Shown here: positions 37,172 through 46,933 of the stretch, piece after piece
Layout: the number at the start of each line of letters is the position of its first letter
Numbering within the stretch: position 1 is the stretch's first letter
Source: Sulfurimonas hongkongensis
GTDB lineage: Bacteria; Campylobacterota; Campylobacteria; Campylobacterales; Sulfurimonadaceae
Assembly: GCF_000445475.1 (NCBI RefSeq)
Contig: NZ_AUPZ01000002.1
Span: 124,001-188,000 of the forward strand
DNA: 64,000 nt
Reading direction: 5' to 3'
Position numbers and translations under genes: made by a program
The notes under the pieces: generated by a model
Database searches by the model: none
What the model was told of the DNA's origin: nothing
The model's input: the letters and a program-made list of their open reading frames with translations, nothing else

Positions 37172-37717
37172 ATGAAAAAAATAATCTTTTTATGTTTCAT
37201 TTTAGTAAATATGGCTTATGGCTATAGTTATAGTGACATATTACTAAAAGCGCAAGCTTCTATTTTTCCAAAAATACTGCTCTTAGATAAAAACCTAAAA
37301 AATAAACTCATTGATGGAAAGGTTGTTTACACAATAGCTTATGGCAAAAATGATCTACATATAGCTCAAGAGATAAGTGAATTTATAGATAAAAACTTTG
37401 AAGGATATTTTGACAAATATTTATATGAAATTAACCTAGTTGAATTTTCTGATCTATCAAATGATACAAAGGCATCTGCTATTTACACTCTAAATTCAGA
37501 TCAACACATCTCCAAAGTTGCCAAAGTTGCCAAAGAAAAAGGAGTAATAGCCTTTTCATACGACATACAAAACTTAAAAAAAGGGCTACTTTTTTCTCTA
37601 ATGCTAGAAAAATCAACTGTTTTGTATCTAAACAAAGAAGACTTAAATAAAACTAAAATAGACTTTGTTGACTCTTTATTACAAATGGTTACATTTATAG
37701 ACAAAAATAATATATAA
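37172..37717 (+). CDS. YfiR-like (DUF4154) periplasmic protein
   Basis: The 181-residue protein has a signal peptide (MKKIIFLCFILVNMAYG) and a single domain resembling YfiR/DUF4154: VVYTIAYGKNDLHIAQEI, a central AIYTLN segment, and the C-terminal pattern KKGLLFSLMLEKSTVLYLN followed by VDSLLQMVTFID. YfiR in Pseudomonas binds and represses the membrane diguanylate cyclase YfiN. Here the next gene is a membrane GGDEF-EAL protein, and the TonB-type receptor ends immediately before this ATG, so I infer a YfiR-type relay. It lacks the cysteines that form disulfides in P. aeruginosa YfiR. Confidence 0.65.
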   Translation: MKKIIFLCFILVNMAYGYSYSDILLKAQASIFPKILLLDKNLKNKLIDGKVVYTIAYGKNDLHIAQEISEFIDKNFEGYFDKYLYEINLVEFSDLSNDTKASAIYTLNSDQHISKVAKVAKEKGVIAFSYDIQNLKKGLLFSLMLEKSTVLYLNKEDLNKTKIDFVDSLLQMVTFIDKNNI

Positions 37718-37800
37718 TTGTCTCTCAACTTCACTATGAATATGCTAAGATGATTTATGCAAAATATAAGTTATGTAGCGTGAATGGAGTCTTATTTAGT

Positions 37801-39735
37801 ATGAAAAAAAATCAAGTCAAATCTATCTCTACTAAAATTGTACTTCTTATTGTGCTTATTTTTTTACTTAGTGTTTTAGTTATCTTGACTGCGTTTGAAA
37901 AAATAAATAAAAAAGCCTTTTATAGTATAGAAATGGAAAAAGCAGATCTTGTTGCTAGAACTATAGAACCTTTAATCGCTCTAAATATATATCTTGATAT
38001 GAAAGATAAAACAGATCAAGTATTAAGTCAACTTATAGAAAATCCGAATATACTAGCCGTAAAAGTTTTAAAAAACCTCAAAGTTATTAATGAAATCAGA
38101 TCACCAGAGTATGATAAGAGCATAGAAGAATCTTTTACTATAAAACAAGCCATACACCAACCAAATTCAAAAAAAATACTCGGTTCTCTAATTATTACAT
38201 ATTCAAATAAAAATTACAAAGAACTAATTAATCAATACACTAAAATATTGCTAATAATGTTTGTTGTTTTTAGTTTTATCTTTACTCTTTTTGGCTTATA
38301 TGTAAAAAAACTTTTACTACCTCTTAGAAAGATTGCCAAATCACTAAAAGAATATTCTCCAGATCAAGAGATAAAGATACCATATGTATCTCAAAACAAT
38401 GAAATAGGACTTATATCAAAAGCTCTAAATAATATGCAGCAAAAAATATCTCAATACTCAAAAAAACAAAAAAATATAAATCAATATCTTGAAGAAAAGG
38501 TAAATGAAAAAACATTAGAGTTGCGTAAACAACTATATACCGACTCGCTTACAAAGCTACCAAATAGGCATAGTCTACTTAATGATATCATCAGCAGCGA
38601 TGATGGGGCACTTCTTGTCATTAATATAGATGACTTTAGAGAGATAAATGACTTTTTTGGACAAACTGCAGGTGATTACATATTAAAAAGTTTTGCATAT
38701 AAGCTTAATAGTATGTTTAATAAAAAGCAAAACACTACTGTAAGCAGACTCTCAGGTGATGAATTTGCTATATATTTTACAAAAAAACCATCTATACAAG
38801 AGTTTATTAAAATAGCTGAAAATCTAGCAGCAAATGTTGAAAAAATGATATTTTTTTATGAGAATAATGAGCTTTCCATTAGAGTTTCTGTAGGTGGATC
38901 TTATCAGATGGAAAATATTTTAGAAAAAGCAGATATAGCTTTAAAATCAGCAAAAAAGCAACAAGAATCTTTTTTACTTTATGATGAAAATTTAAATATT
39001 GAAGAGCAATATAAAGATAATATTGAATGGGTAAAAAATCTTAAAATAGCTATAGAAAATGATAAGATAGTCCCATACTTTCAAGCTATATATGATAATA
39101 AATCAGATAAAGTTGCAAGCTACGAGTGTTTAATACGTCTCATAGATGAAGATGGAAATATAATTAGTCCATATAAATTTTTAATAATCGCCAAAAAAAG
39201 TAGACTTTATAGTAAATTGACAAAAATTATGATTGAGAAAAGTTGTAAATATTTTGAAAATATCGATTCATATTTTTCTGTAAATGTATCAGTTGAAGAT
39301 ATTTTAAATAAAAACACTGTTAAGTACATAAAGCAAAAGATAAAAGAACATAATGTTTCTAAAAAAATAATATTTGAAATTTTAGAGTCTGAGGGCATAG
39401 AGAACTATGAAGATGTAGCTGTTTTTACAAATGAGATGAAAGCTCTTGGCTGTAGAATATCTATAGATGACTTTGGCTCCGGATACTCTAACTTTGAACA
39501 TCTTCTTAAATTAAACATAGACTATATAAAGATAGATGGTACTCTAATAAAAAATATTGATTATGACATAAATGCCCAAATAGTTGTTAAAACCATTGTT
39601 GATTTTGCGCAAAGACTAAATATACTGACTGTTGCAGAGTTTGTACATAATGAGTCAGTTTATAAAAAAGTAAAAGATCTAAGTATTGATCGTACTCAAG
39701 GATTTTTCTTAGCTAGACCTCATGATAAAATCTAA
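37801..39735 (+). CDS. membrane GGDEF-EAL cyclic-di-GMP enzyme
   Basis: From the ATG at 37801 the 644-residue protein has TM1 (about 12-32), a ~115-residue periplasmic domain, TM2 (149-168), a HAMP-like linker, a GGDEF domain with SGDEF (318-322), and an EAL domain (about 413-644) with ECLIR (442-446), NVS (495-497), FEILE, IDDFGSG (555-561), KIDG and AEFVH. The EAL catalytic residues look intact. The GGDEF loop has serine in its first position, so cyclase activity is uncertain. An ATG at 37750 would add 17 residues; I prefer 37801 because TM1 then sits at the usual place. Confidence 0.88.
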   Translation: MKKNQVKSISTKIVLLIVLIFLLSVLVILTAFEKINKKAFYSIEMEKADLVARTIEPLIALNIYLDMKDKTDQVLSQLIENPNILAVKVLKNLKVINEIRSPEYDKSIEESFTIKQAIHQPNSKKILGSLIITYSNKNYKELINQYTKILLIMFVVFSFIFTLFGLYVKKLLLPLRKIAKSLKEYSPDQEIKIPYVSQNNEIGLISKALNNMQQKISQYSKKQKNINQYLEEKVNEKTLELRKQLYTDSLTKLPNRHSLLNDIISSDDGALLVINIDDFREINDFFGQTAGDYILKSFAYKLNSMFNKKQNTTVSRLSGDEFAIYFTKKPSIQEFIKIAENLAANVEKMIFFYENNELSIRVSVGGSYQMENILEKADIALKSAKKQQESFLLYDENLNIEEQYKDNIEWVKNLKIAIENDKIVPYFQAIYDNKSDKVASYECLIRLIDEDGNIISPYKFLIIAKKSRLYSKLTKIMIEKSCKYFENIDSYFSVNVSVEDILNKNTVKYIKQKIKEHNVSKKIIFEILESEGIENYEDVAVFTNEMKALGCRISIDDFGSGYSNFEHLLKLNIDYIKIDGTLIKNIDYDINAQIVVKTIVDFAQRLNILTVAEFVHNESVYKKVKDLSIDRTQGFFLARPHDKI

Positions 39736-39812
39736 TAATATCCCCTTTACAAATAAACAAAGCATAATTTAGATAAAATCACATAACTATATTTTTAAAA
39801 AAAAGGTAAATA

Positions 39813-40913
39813 ATGGGTTTAAGTATAGGTCTAGTAGGACTCCCTAATGTCGGTAAATCAACAACTTTCAATGCATTAACAAAGGCACAAAACGCAGAGG
39901 CTGCAAACTATCCATTTTGTACCATAGAGCCAAACAAGGCTGTAGTTCCTGTTCCAGATAAGAGATTAGCAGAGCTTGCAAAGATAGTAAATCCCCAGAG
40001 GATTCAATACTCTACACTAGACTTCGTAGATATCGCAGGTTTAGTAAAAGGTGCGTCAAAAGGTGAAGGACTTGGAAATAAGTTTCTCTCAAACATCCGT
40101 GAAACTGAGGTTATACTCCAAATTGTAAGATGTTTTGATGATGAAAACATAGTCCATAACGAAGGCAGTATCGACCCACTTCGTGATGTTGAAATTATAG
40201 AGGGTGAGCTTATACTTGCAGATATAGAGGTTTTATCTAACCGTATTGATAGACTCAAAAAACAGGCAAAAGCAGATAAGAGTGCAAAAGAGATGTTAGA
40301 GATGGCCGAAGAGCTTATGGAGTTTTTAGCTGATGGGAAGTTAGCAAGAAACTTTAAAGATGCCGACACTGATATTTACAAACAACTAAACTCAGAAGTT
40401 AGATTTTTAACTAACAAAGAGATTATGTATGGAGCAAATACTGACGAAGATGGTCTCTTAGAAGACAACAATTATGTAGTAGCTCTAAGAGAGCATGCTG
40501 CTAAAAACAACTGTGAGCTTATAAAACTATGTGCAAAGATTGAAGAAGAACTTATCGGTCTTGATGATGATGAAGCTCAGGAATTTTTAACAGATCTAGG
40601 AGTTAAAGAGTCAGGATTAGAACAGATAATACAAAAAGGTTTTGACAAACTAGGACTTATGAGCTACTTTACAGCAGGCGTTAAAGAGGTTCGCTCTTGG
40701 ACTATTAGAAAAAATTCAACTGCACCTCGCGCTGCTGCTGCCATCCACAATGACTTTGAAAAAGGTTTTATCCGTGCAGAGGTTATATCTTATGAAGATT
40801 TCATAACTTATGGTGGAGAAGCAAAGGCAAAGGAAGCTGGAAAGATGAGACTTGAGGGGAAAGAGTACATCGTACAAGATGGCGATGTTATGCACTTTAG
40901 ATTTAATGTTTAA
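39813..40913 (+). CDS. ychF: redox-regulated ribosome-binding GTPase/ATPase YchF
   Basis: The 366-residue Obg-family protein shows GLPNVGKSTTFNALT, DIAGLVKGASKGEGLGN and the C-terminal TGS domain (SYFTAGVKEVRSWTI, then VQDGDVMHFRFNV). YchF binds ribosomes and hydrolyses ATP in preference to GTP in studied species. The gene follows the signalling cassette on the same strand with its own SD. Confidence 0.96.
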   Translation: MGLSIGLVGLPNVGKSTTFNALTKAQNAEAANYPFCTIEPNKAVVPVPDKRLAELAKIVNPQRIQYSTLDFVDIAGLVKGASKGEGLGNKFLSNIRETEVILQIVRCFDDENIVHNEGSIDPLRDVEIIEGELILADIEVLSNRIDRLKKQAKADKSAKEMLEMAEELMEFLADGKLARNFKDADTDIYKQLNSEVRFLTNKEIMYGANTDEDGLLEDNNYVVALREHAAKNNCELIKLCAKIEEELIGLDDDEAQEFLTDLGVKESGLEQIIQKGFDKLGLMSYFTAGVKEVRSWTIRKNSTAPRAAAAIHNDFEKGFIRAEVISYEDFITYGGEAKAKEAGKMRLEGKEYIVQDGDVMHFRFNV

Positions 40914-40936
40914 AAAATAAAATTAAGGATATTATT

Positions 40937-41536
40937 ATGGAGTTAAAATACGTTGGTCCAAAACCTATCATCTCTCATACAGGCATAGAGTTTGATAACA
41001 ATAAAGAGGACAAATATGTCTACTTAAATATAGCAGTTCAACTTATAAAAGCACTTGATCACGACTATTTTGAAGATAAAATATACACTTATGAAGCCTC
41101 AACTAAGAGATTAGATAACAAAGAGCTATTTGATGAGCTAAAAAAGATATGTCCAAATATAAACACGCTTATGGAAAAACAAAATCATGATATAGAAGAA
41201 GAGATAGAGCACAATTTAAAAAGAGCCCAAGAAAACACTGTATTGAGTGAAGAGAACAAAGAGGTTTTGTATAACAATATAAACATTATGCATGATTATC
41301 TCATCCAAAGATCTATCAATAAAAGTGTTTATTATTGTGTTATATACGCACTTGCAGATATGCTAAAAAAAGATCATATCAACTATATAGTAGCACCACT
41401 ATTTCAAAAATTTGCTCATGTTCTTCACTCAGTCCAAGGAAGTCTAAAAAGACAAAAAACTCCCCTAGACACTGCTATGGAAATTTTTAAAAAAGATGAT
41501 GGACTCTTTGTAAAACTAAAAGTCATTAGCAGATAG
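40937..41536 (+). CDS. conserved-looking hypothetical protein
   Basis: The 199-residue soluble protein begins MELKYVGPKPIISHTG and contains charged helices in the middle (EEEIEHNLKRAQEN) and a hydrophobic stretch VYYCVIYALADML. No recognised domain, signal peptide or catalytic motif is seen. The SD AAGGA precedes the ATG. It directly follows ychF on the same strand and may be co-transcribed. Function unknown. Confidence 0.7.
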   Translation: MELKYVGPKPIISHTGIEFDNNKEDKYVYLNIAVQLIKALDHDYFEDKIYTYEASTKRLDNKELFDELKKICPNINTLMEKQNHDIEEEIEHNLKRAQENTVLSEENKEVLYNNINIMHDYLIQRSINKSVYYCVIYALADMLKKDHINYIVAPLFQKFAHVLHSVQGSLKRQKTPLDTAMEIFKKDDGLFVKLKVISR

Positions 41537-41557
41537 CGTTTACAAAAAAGATAAAAC

Positions 41558-42031
41558 CTAAAGGCTCAAAATGTCCTCTAACTTAGGCTTTAATTTATCA
41601 GCTAACTCAAAAGCTAAGCGGCTTGTACTCAAAAGAGTGTTTGAGTCATTTTCTTCATCTTCTAGCTCTCTAAATCTCTCTAAGAGCTGTTTTTTATAGT
41701 CATTTACCATCTGATCTATATCCATCTTCGAGTCTGGATTTTCCTCTAGTTCTTTTTCTAGTTTTTTCTTGTACTCTTCTAGCATCTCTTCTATTTTTTG
41801 CATATTAAAGTCATACATAAACTTAAAAGAACCCTTTTGAGTGAGGTCTTTTTTAAACTGTTGAAGTGCTATATCATCCGCGTTTATCTCGTCACGACTC
41901 TTATACTCTTTTACTTGAGTTTGAGTTTGAGTTTGTTTTTCATCATTAAAAGCAAACGCTATATCAGATTCTCGTATTTGTTCTTTGTTTTTACTATAGC
42001 TAAAAGCACTTGTAGAACTACCAACTAACAT
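41558..42031 (-). CDS. acidic coiled-coil protein of unknown function
   Basis: The 157-residue protein has a low-complexity QTQTQTQ segment near residue 37, followed by a long charged helix (NMQKIEEMLEEYKKKLEKELE) likely to form a coiled coil. There is no membrane segment or signal peptide. It converges on the preceding plus-strand gene. I do not recognise a family; its overall character resembles the protein at 6083-6355 but I see no clear homology. Confidence 0.6.
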   Translation of the reverse strand: MLVGSSTSAFSYSKNKEQIRESDIAFAFNDEKQTQTQTQVKEYKSRDEINADDIALQQFKKDLTQKGSFKFMYDFNMQKIEEMLEEYKKKLEKELEENPDSKMDIDQMVNDYKKQLLERFRELEDEENDSNTLLSTSRLAFELADKLKPKLEDILSL

Positions 42032-42140
42032 AATCTACTCCTGTTTTTTTATATTTACAAGCAATAACTATACCTTTAACTTTTAAAGTGAGTTTTCAAG
42101 TAAAATAGCTAAACTTTCATCTAAAAAAACAGGGCTAAAC

Positions 42141-43052
42141 TTGACTCTACAAGACTTAAACGCACATATTTTACTAAACTCAAAAGATTTGAGTGCTGAA
42201 TTTAAAAGACTTTTTCATGGTCGTGGTGGGCTTTATGATGATTTTAAACATCTCACTATTGACTCTATTGACACTATTTTAAGTGTCGCTCTATATGATA
42301 AAGATGCGAAAGAGAGCGAACTCTTAGAACTTTTAAAATCTTTTATAAAAACTTCAAGACATAATACTATAGTTGTGCAAAGAAGATATAAAAAAGACTT
42401 TCCAGTTGAAGTAGTCATAGGAGAGTTAAGTGATGAGATTTTTGCTCTTGAAAATGGTATGAAATTTAGACTAAATCTTCTCTCAAATCGTAACAGTGGC
42501 TACTTTGCAGATATGAAAAATGGAAGAGAGTTTGTAAGAGAGAGTGCAAAAGATAAAAGTGTTTTAAATCTTTTTTCATATACTTGTGCTTTTAGTGTGG
42601 CTGCCATCTTAGGAGGTGCAAAAAGTGTCTCAAATATCGATATGAGCAAAGCATCTCTAAGTATTGGTCGCTTAAACCATCACTTAAATGATCTTGATAC
42701 TAGAGGTGTGAGCTTTCTGCCTTACAATATCCTAAAATCTTTTTCTCGCATCAAGAAAAAAGGTCCTTATGACCTTATCATTATTGATCCGCCAAGTTTT
42801 CAAAGAGGAAGTTTTGAAGCTACGAAAGATTATAGAAAAATCATAGCAAAACTTCCAGATATTGCATCAGATAACTGCATCTTGCTCGCTTGCTTGAACT
42901 CGCCAGAACTTAACTCATCTTTTTTAAAAGAGTTAATATCAGAGTTAGCTCCTGAGTTTGAGTTTAAAGAGAGACTTGCAAACCTAAAAGAGTTTGAGAG
43001 CCTTGATGAAGAGAGAAGTCTAAAAAATCTACTCTTTACAAAAGTCCGCTAA
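42141..43052 (+). CDS. SAM-dependent methyltransferase, RlmI/RlmK-like
   Basis: The 303-residue protein has a pre-catalytic RFLS/YFADMKNGREFVRE segment, a SAM-binding motif VLNLFSYTCAFSVAA and the catalytic IIDPPSFQRGSF, the layout of 23S rRNA m5C/m2G methyltransferases such as RlmI. The PUA domain of full-length RlmI is not evident, so it is the shorter class. The best start is a TTG at 42141 with AGGG about 8 bases upstream. It overlaps the convergent DJ-1 gene by 24 bases. Confidence 0.8.
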   Translation: MTLQDLNAHILLNSKDLSAEFKRLFHGRGGLYDDFKHLTIDSIDTILSVALYDKDAKESELLELLKSFIKTSRHNTIVVQRRYKKDFPVEVVIGELSDEIFALENGMKFRLNLLSNRNSGYFADMKNGREFVRESAKDKSVLNLFSYTCAFSVAAILGGAKSVSNIDMSKASLSIGRLNHHLNDLDTRGVSFLPYNILKSFSRIKKKGPYDLIIIDPPSFQRGSFEATKDYRKIIAKLPDIASDNCILLACLNSPELNSSFLKELISELAPEFEFKERLANLKEFESLDEERSLKNLLFTKVR

Positions 43053-43589
43053 GAGTCCACCTTTTACCATCTTATAGGTCTCTTCGCCCTTTAGTTTTTT
43101 TACAATTGCCAAAGCAAAACACATAGCAGTTGCAGGTCCACGAGATGTTAAGACATTAGCGTCTTCAACAACCATTGTGCCATCTCCTATGTAACCCTGC
43201 TCTCTTATCTCTTTTTCTACTGATGGATAACAAGTATAGTTTTGCTTTAAAACTCCAGCTCTATGAAGTGCATAAGGAGCCGCACAGATGGCTGCTATGT
43301 TTTTGCCTTTACTATCCATCTCCTTTAAGATGTTCTGTACATTCCCATCATCTGCTAGAGCGTGAGTTCCATCCCAACCACCAGGAAGTGCTATCATATC
43401 AAGCTCACTAACCTTTACATCTTTAATGTTCATGTCAGTTACAACACTGATGCCATTTGCACCCTTTACAACACTCTCTTCATCAAATGCGGCTACTAAA
43501 ACTTCAATCTCCGCTCTTCTTAAAACATCTATGATAGATACAGCCTCTATCTCTTCAAACCCTGTAGCTAGTGGTACTAAAACTTTCAT
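43029..43589 (-). CDS. DJ-1/PfpI family protein
   Basis: The 186-residue protein follows the DJ-1/YajL branch: FEEIEAVSIIDVLRRA, DMIALPGGWDGTHALA and the nucleophile elbow IAAICAAPYAL with the reactive cysteine, then TSRGPATAMCFAL. Family members act as glyoxalase-like or chaperone-like stress proteins and the exact activity is debated. It is convergent with the methyltransferase gene and divergent from pyrD. Confidence 0.9.
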   Translation of the reverse strand: MKVLVPLATGFEEIEAVSIIDVLRRAEIEVLVAAFDEESVVKGANGISVVTDMNIKDVKVSELDMIALPGGWDGTHALADDGNVQNILKEMDSKGKNIAAICAAPYALHRAGVLKQNYTCYPSVEKEIREQGYIGDGTMVVEDANVLTSRGPATAMCFALAIVKKLKGEETYKMVKGGLLADFCKE

Positions 43590-43663
43590 AAAAAATCCTT
43601 TATCGTTATGTTATTCTAATAATAGTATAATTGAAAAAATTTTACAAAGGCAACTTTAAAAAG

Positions 43664-44722
43664 ATGATAAATTATGAAACTATAAAACCTTGGCTTTTTA
43701 AACTAGAGCCAGAAAATGCCCACCTCTTAGCTGAGAGTGCACTAAGAGTTGCAAATCTTTGTCAGATACCATTTAACTCTTTTTTAGAATCTCATTTTGT
43801 AACTGATAACGCCTTAAGACAAAAGTTATTTAAAAGAGAGTTTTTAAATCCTGTTGGTCTTGGGGCTGGGTTTGATAAAAATGCAACTGTTCTTCGCGGT
43901 ATTCAAATTTTAGGATTTGGCTTTAGTGAGATAGGCACTATCACTCCACTTGCACAAGCTGGAAATCCTAAGCCTAGAATGTTTAGACATATACAAGAAA
44001 AAACTCTACAAAATGCTATGGGCTTTAACAATGATGGGGCCCTAAAGATTCAAAAAAGACTTAAAAAAGTATATCCTTTTACAACTCCTATCGGTATAAA
44101 TATTGGTAAAAACAAGATTACAGCAGAAAAAGATGCCATTAGTGACTACACAAAGCTTATCAAAACTTTTAATGGCTTGGGTGATTACTTTGTTATAAAT
44201 ATCTCATCTCCAAACACTCCAGGACTTAGAGATTTGCAAAATGAAGAGTTTATAACAGAGCTTTTTAAAGAAGCAAAAGCACTCACAGATATGCCGATAC
44301 TTCTGAAGATAGCACCTGATATGACAAAAGAAGATGCGGTAGCTCTTACAAAGATGGCAGTTGAAAAAGGCGCAGATGGCATAATTGCAACAAACACAAC
44401 TATAGACTACTCACTCGTAGAAAATCCAAAAGATATCGGTGGACTAAGTGGCGCGGTTTTAAAAGAGAAGAGTTTTGAGATATTTGAGGCTATTGCAAAA
44501 GAGCTTTATAGTAAGACTATACTTATCTCAGTTGGTGGGATTGACTCCGCAGAGGAAGCTTACAGACGCATAAAAGCTGGAGCATCTTTAGTTCAAGTCT
44601 ATACTTCACTGATATTTAGTGGACCTGATTTGGTCATGAACATAAATAAGGGGCTTATAGAGCTTATCAAAGCTGATGGATATACAAATATCACAGAAGC
44701 TATAGGTGCAGACAGAACATGA
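43664..44722 (+). CDS. pyrD: dihydroorotate dehydrogenase (quinone), class 2
   Basis: PyrD oxidises dihydroorotate to orotate and passes electrons to the quinone pool. The protein shows the class 2 membrane-associating N-terminus (ETIKPWLFKLEPENAHLLAE), NPVGLGAGFDKNA, NAMGFNNDGA, INISSPNTPGLRDLQ with catalytic serine, and GGLSGAVLKEKS. A TTG at 43631 would add 11 residues; the ATG at 43664 fits the family better. Its stop overlaps the next ATG by 4 bases. Confidence 0.95.
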   Translation: MINYETIKPWLFKLEPENAHLLAESALRVANLCQIPFNSFLESHFVTDNALRQKLFKREFLNPVGLGAGFDKNATVLRGIQILGFGFSEIGTITPLAQAGNPKPRMFRHIQEKTLQNAMGFNNDGALKIQKRLKKVYPFTTPIGINIGKNKITAEKDAISDYTKLIKTFNGLGDYFVINISSPNTPGLRDLQNEEFITELFKEAKALTDMPILLKIAPDMTKEDAVALTKMAVEKGADGIIATNTTIDYSLVENPKDIGGLSGAVLKEKSFEIFEAIAKELYSKTILISVGGIDSAEEAYRRIKAGASLVQVYTSLIFSGPDLVMNINKGLIELIKADGYTNITEAIGADRT

Positions 44723-46011
44723 AAATATTCTTAGCAATCTTACTAACTTTAGGGACATTAATGGCATCATCACTACCTCATTATGAGACAAAAACACTTA
44801 AAAACGGACTACAAGTAGTTGTAATCCCACTAGAAAATTCCACAAATGTAATCTCTACTGACATCTTTTACAAGGTTGGAAGTAGAAATGAAATCATGGG
44901 TAAAACAGGCATTGCTCACATGTTAGAGCATATGAATTTCAAATCTACAAAAAATCTTCCAGCTGGAGAGTTTGACAAAGAGGTAAAGAACATAGGCGGG
45001 GTAAACAACGCATCTACGAGTTTTGACTACACTCACTACTACATAAAATCAAGTACAGATAATCTTTCAAAGTCACTTAGTCTATATGCTGAACTTATGC
45101 AAAACCTAAATCTAAAAGATGATGAGTTTCAACCTGAGAGAGATGTTGTAGCTGAAGAGAGACGTTGGAGAACTGAAAACTCTCCTCTTGGTTACTTGTA
45201 CTTCTCTTTGTTTAACAACGCTTATGTTTATCATCCATACCACTGGACTCCGATAGGCTTTATGAATGACATCCAAACATGGACTATAAAAGATATAAAG
45301 GATTTTCACAAAACTTACTACCAACCAAACAATGCTATCTTAATGGTTACAGGCGATGTAGATGCAAAAGAGGTTTTCAAAAAAGCAGAAGCTAAATTTG
45401 CTCATATAAAAAATGGTACTAAGATTCCTGAATTTAAGTTTGTAGAACCCCCTCAAGATGGAGCAAAAAGAGTCATTATCCATAAAGAGAGCGAAGTTGA
45501 GCTTTTGGCTATTGCTTTTCACATCCCAGACTTTAAAAGTAAAGATCAAGTAACACTTAGTGTAATCTCTGAGATACTCTACTCTGGAAAAAGCTCAAGA
45601 CTCTACAAAGAGCTAGTAGATAAAAGACACCTTGTAAACCAAGTATATGCTTACAATATGGAAAACATCGACCCTGGTCTTTTTATATTTTTAGCTTCTT
45701 GTAACTCAGGTGTAAAAGCTGAGGATGTTGAGAAGATTTTGATAGAGCAAATAGAGCTTATGAAAAACTCAAAGGTAACTAAAGCTGAACTTGAAAAAGT
45801 AAAGATCAACACAAAAGCAGACTTTATCTACTCGTTAGAGAGCTCATCATCTGTTGCAAATCTATTTGGTAGTTATTTAGTCCGTGGGGATTTAGCTCCA
45901 CTTTTAACTTACGAAGAAGATATAAACAAAGTAACCTCAAAAGAAGTTTTAGAAGTTGCTAACAAATACTTTGACTTTACTAAGTCAACTACTATTATTT
46001 TGAAAAAGTAG
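44719..46011 (+). CDS. M16-family zinc peptidase, secreted
   Basis: The 430-residue protein has a signal peptide (MKIFLAILLTLGTLMASS), the inverted zinc motif HMLEH in GIAHMLEHMNF and the downstream glutamate in the EERRWRTEN segment. The C-terminal M16 domain follows. Active M16 peptidases of this type degrade small peptides in the periplasm; often a second inactive subunit is encoded beside them, but none is here. It overlaps pyrD by 4 bases. Confidence 0.92.
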   Translation: MKIFLAILLTLGTLMASSLPHYETKTLKNGLQVVVIPLENSTNVISTDIFYKVGSRNEIMGKTGIAHMLEHMNFKSTKNLPAGEFDKEVKNIGGVNNASTSFDYTHYYIKSSTDNLSKSLSLYAELMQNLNLKDDEFQPERDVVAEERRWRTENSPLGYLYFSLFNNAYVYHPYHWTPIGFMNDIQTWTIKDIKDFHKTYYQPNNAILMVTGDVDAKEVFKKAEAKFAHIKNGTKIPEFKFVEPPQDGAKRVIIHKESEVELLAIAFHIPDFKSKDQVTLSVISEILYSGKSSRLYKELVDKRHLVNQVYAYNMENIDPGLFIFLASCNSGVKAEDVEKILIEQIELMKNSKVTKAELEKVKINTKADFIYSLESSSSVANLFGSYLVRGDLAPLLTYEEDINKVTSKEVLEVANKYFDFTKSTTIILKK

Positions 46012-46018
46012 GTAAATT

Positions 46019-46100
46019 GGAAGTGATGTTTTTAGGGCGAGGCTCATCGTGGAGAATGCCATTGGCTAGCATTCCTAGAAGCATTACTTCCGGCTCGCCC
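46019..46100. repeat. structured intergenic element with interleaved inverted repeats
   Basis: Between two convergent genes lie arms A GGAAGTGATG (46019-46028), B GGGCGAG (46035-46041), C GAATGC (46054-46059), C' GCATTC (46069-46074), A' CATTACTTCC (46082-46091) and B' CTCGCCC (46094-46100). A pairs with A' (one wobble), C with C', and B with B'; because B lies inside A/A' and B' outside, the pairings cross. It may act as a bidirectional terminator for the M16 peptidase and adk or be a mobile palindromic element. Confidence 0.5.
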
Positions 46101-46107
46101 AAAGATT

Positions 46108-46827
<720 letters not shown>

Positions 46828-46933
46828 CTATTTAGCTTAATAGACCCTCACCTACCTAATAAATATAACAATGTAAATACAAAACCGCTATAATTAAATA
46901 TAATACTAAAATATCTTATTTAGGAAATAAATC

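Noticed and set aside
37750-37800. Earlier ATG for the GGDEF-EAL protein
   Set aside because: It would add 17 residues before the first membrane segment, with no better SD; GGAG lies upstream of the ATG at 37801.
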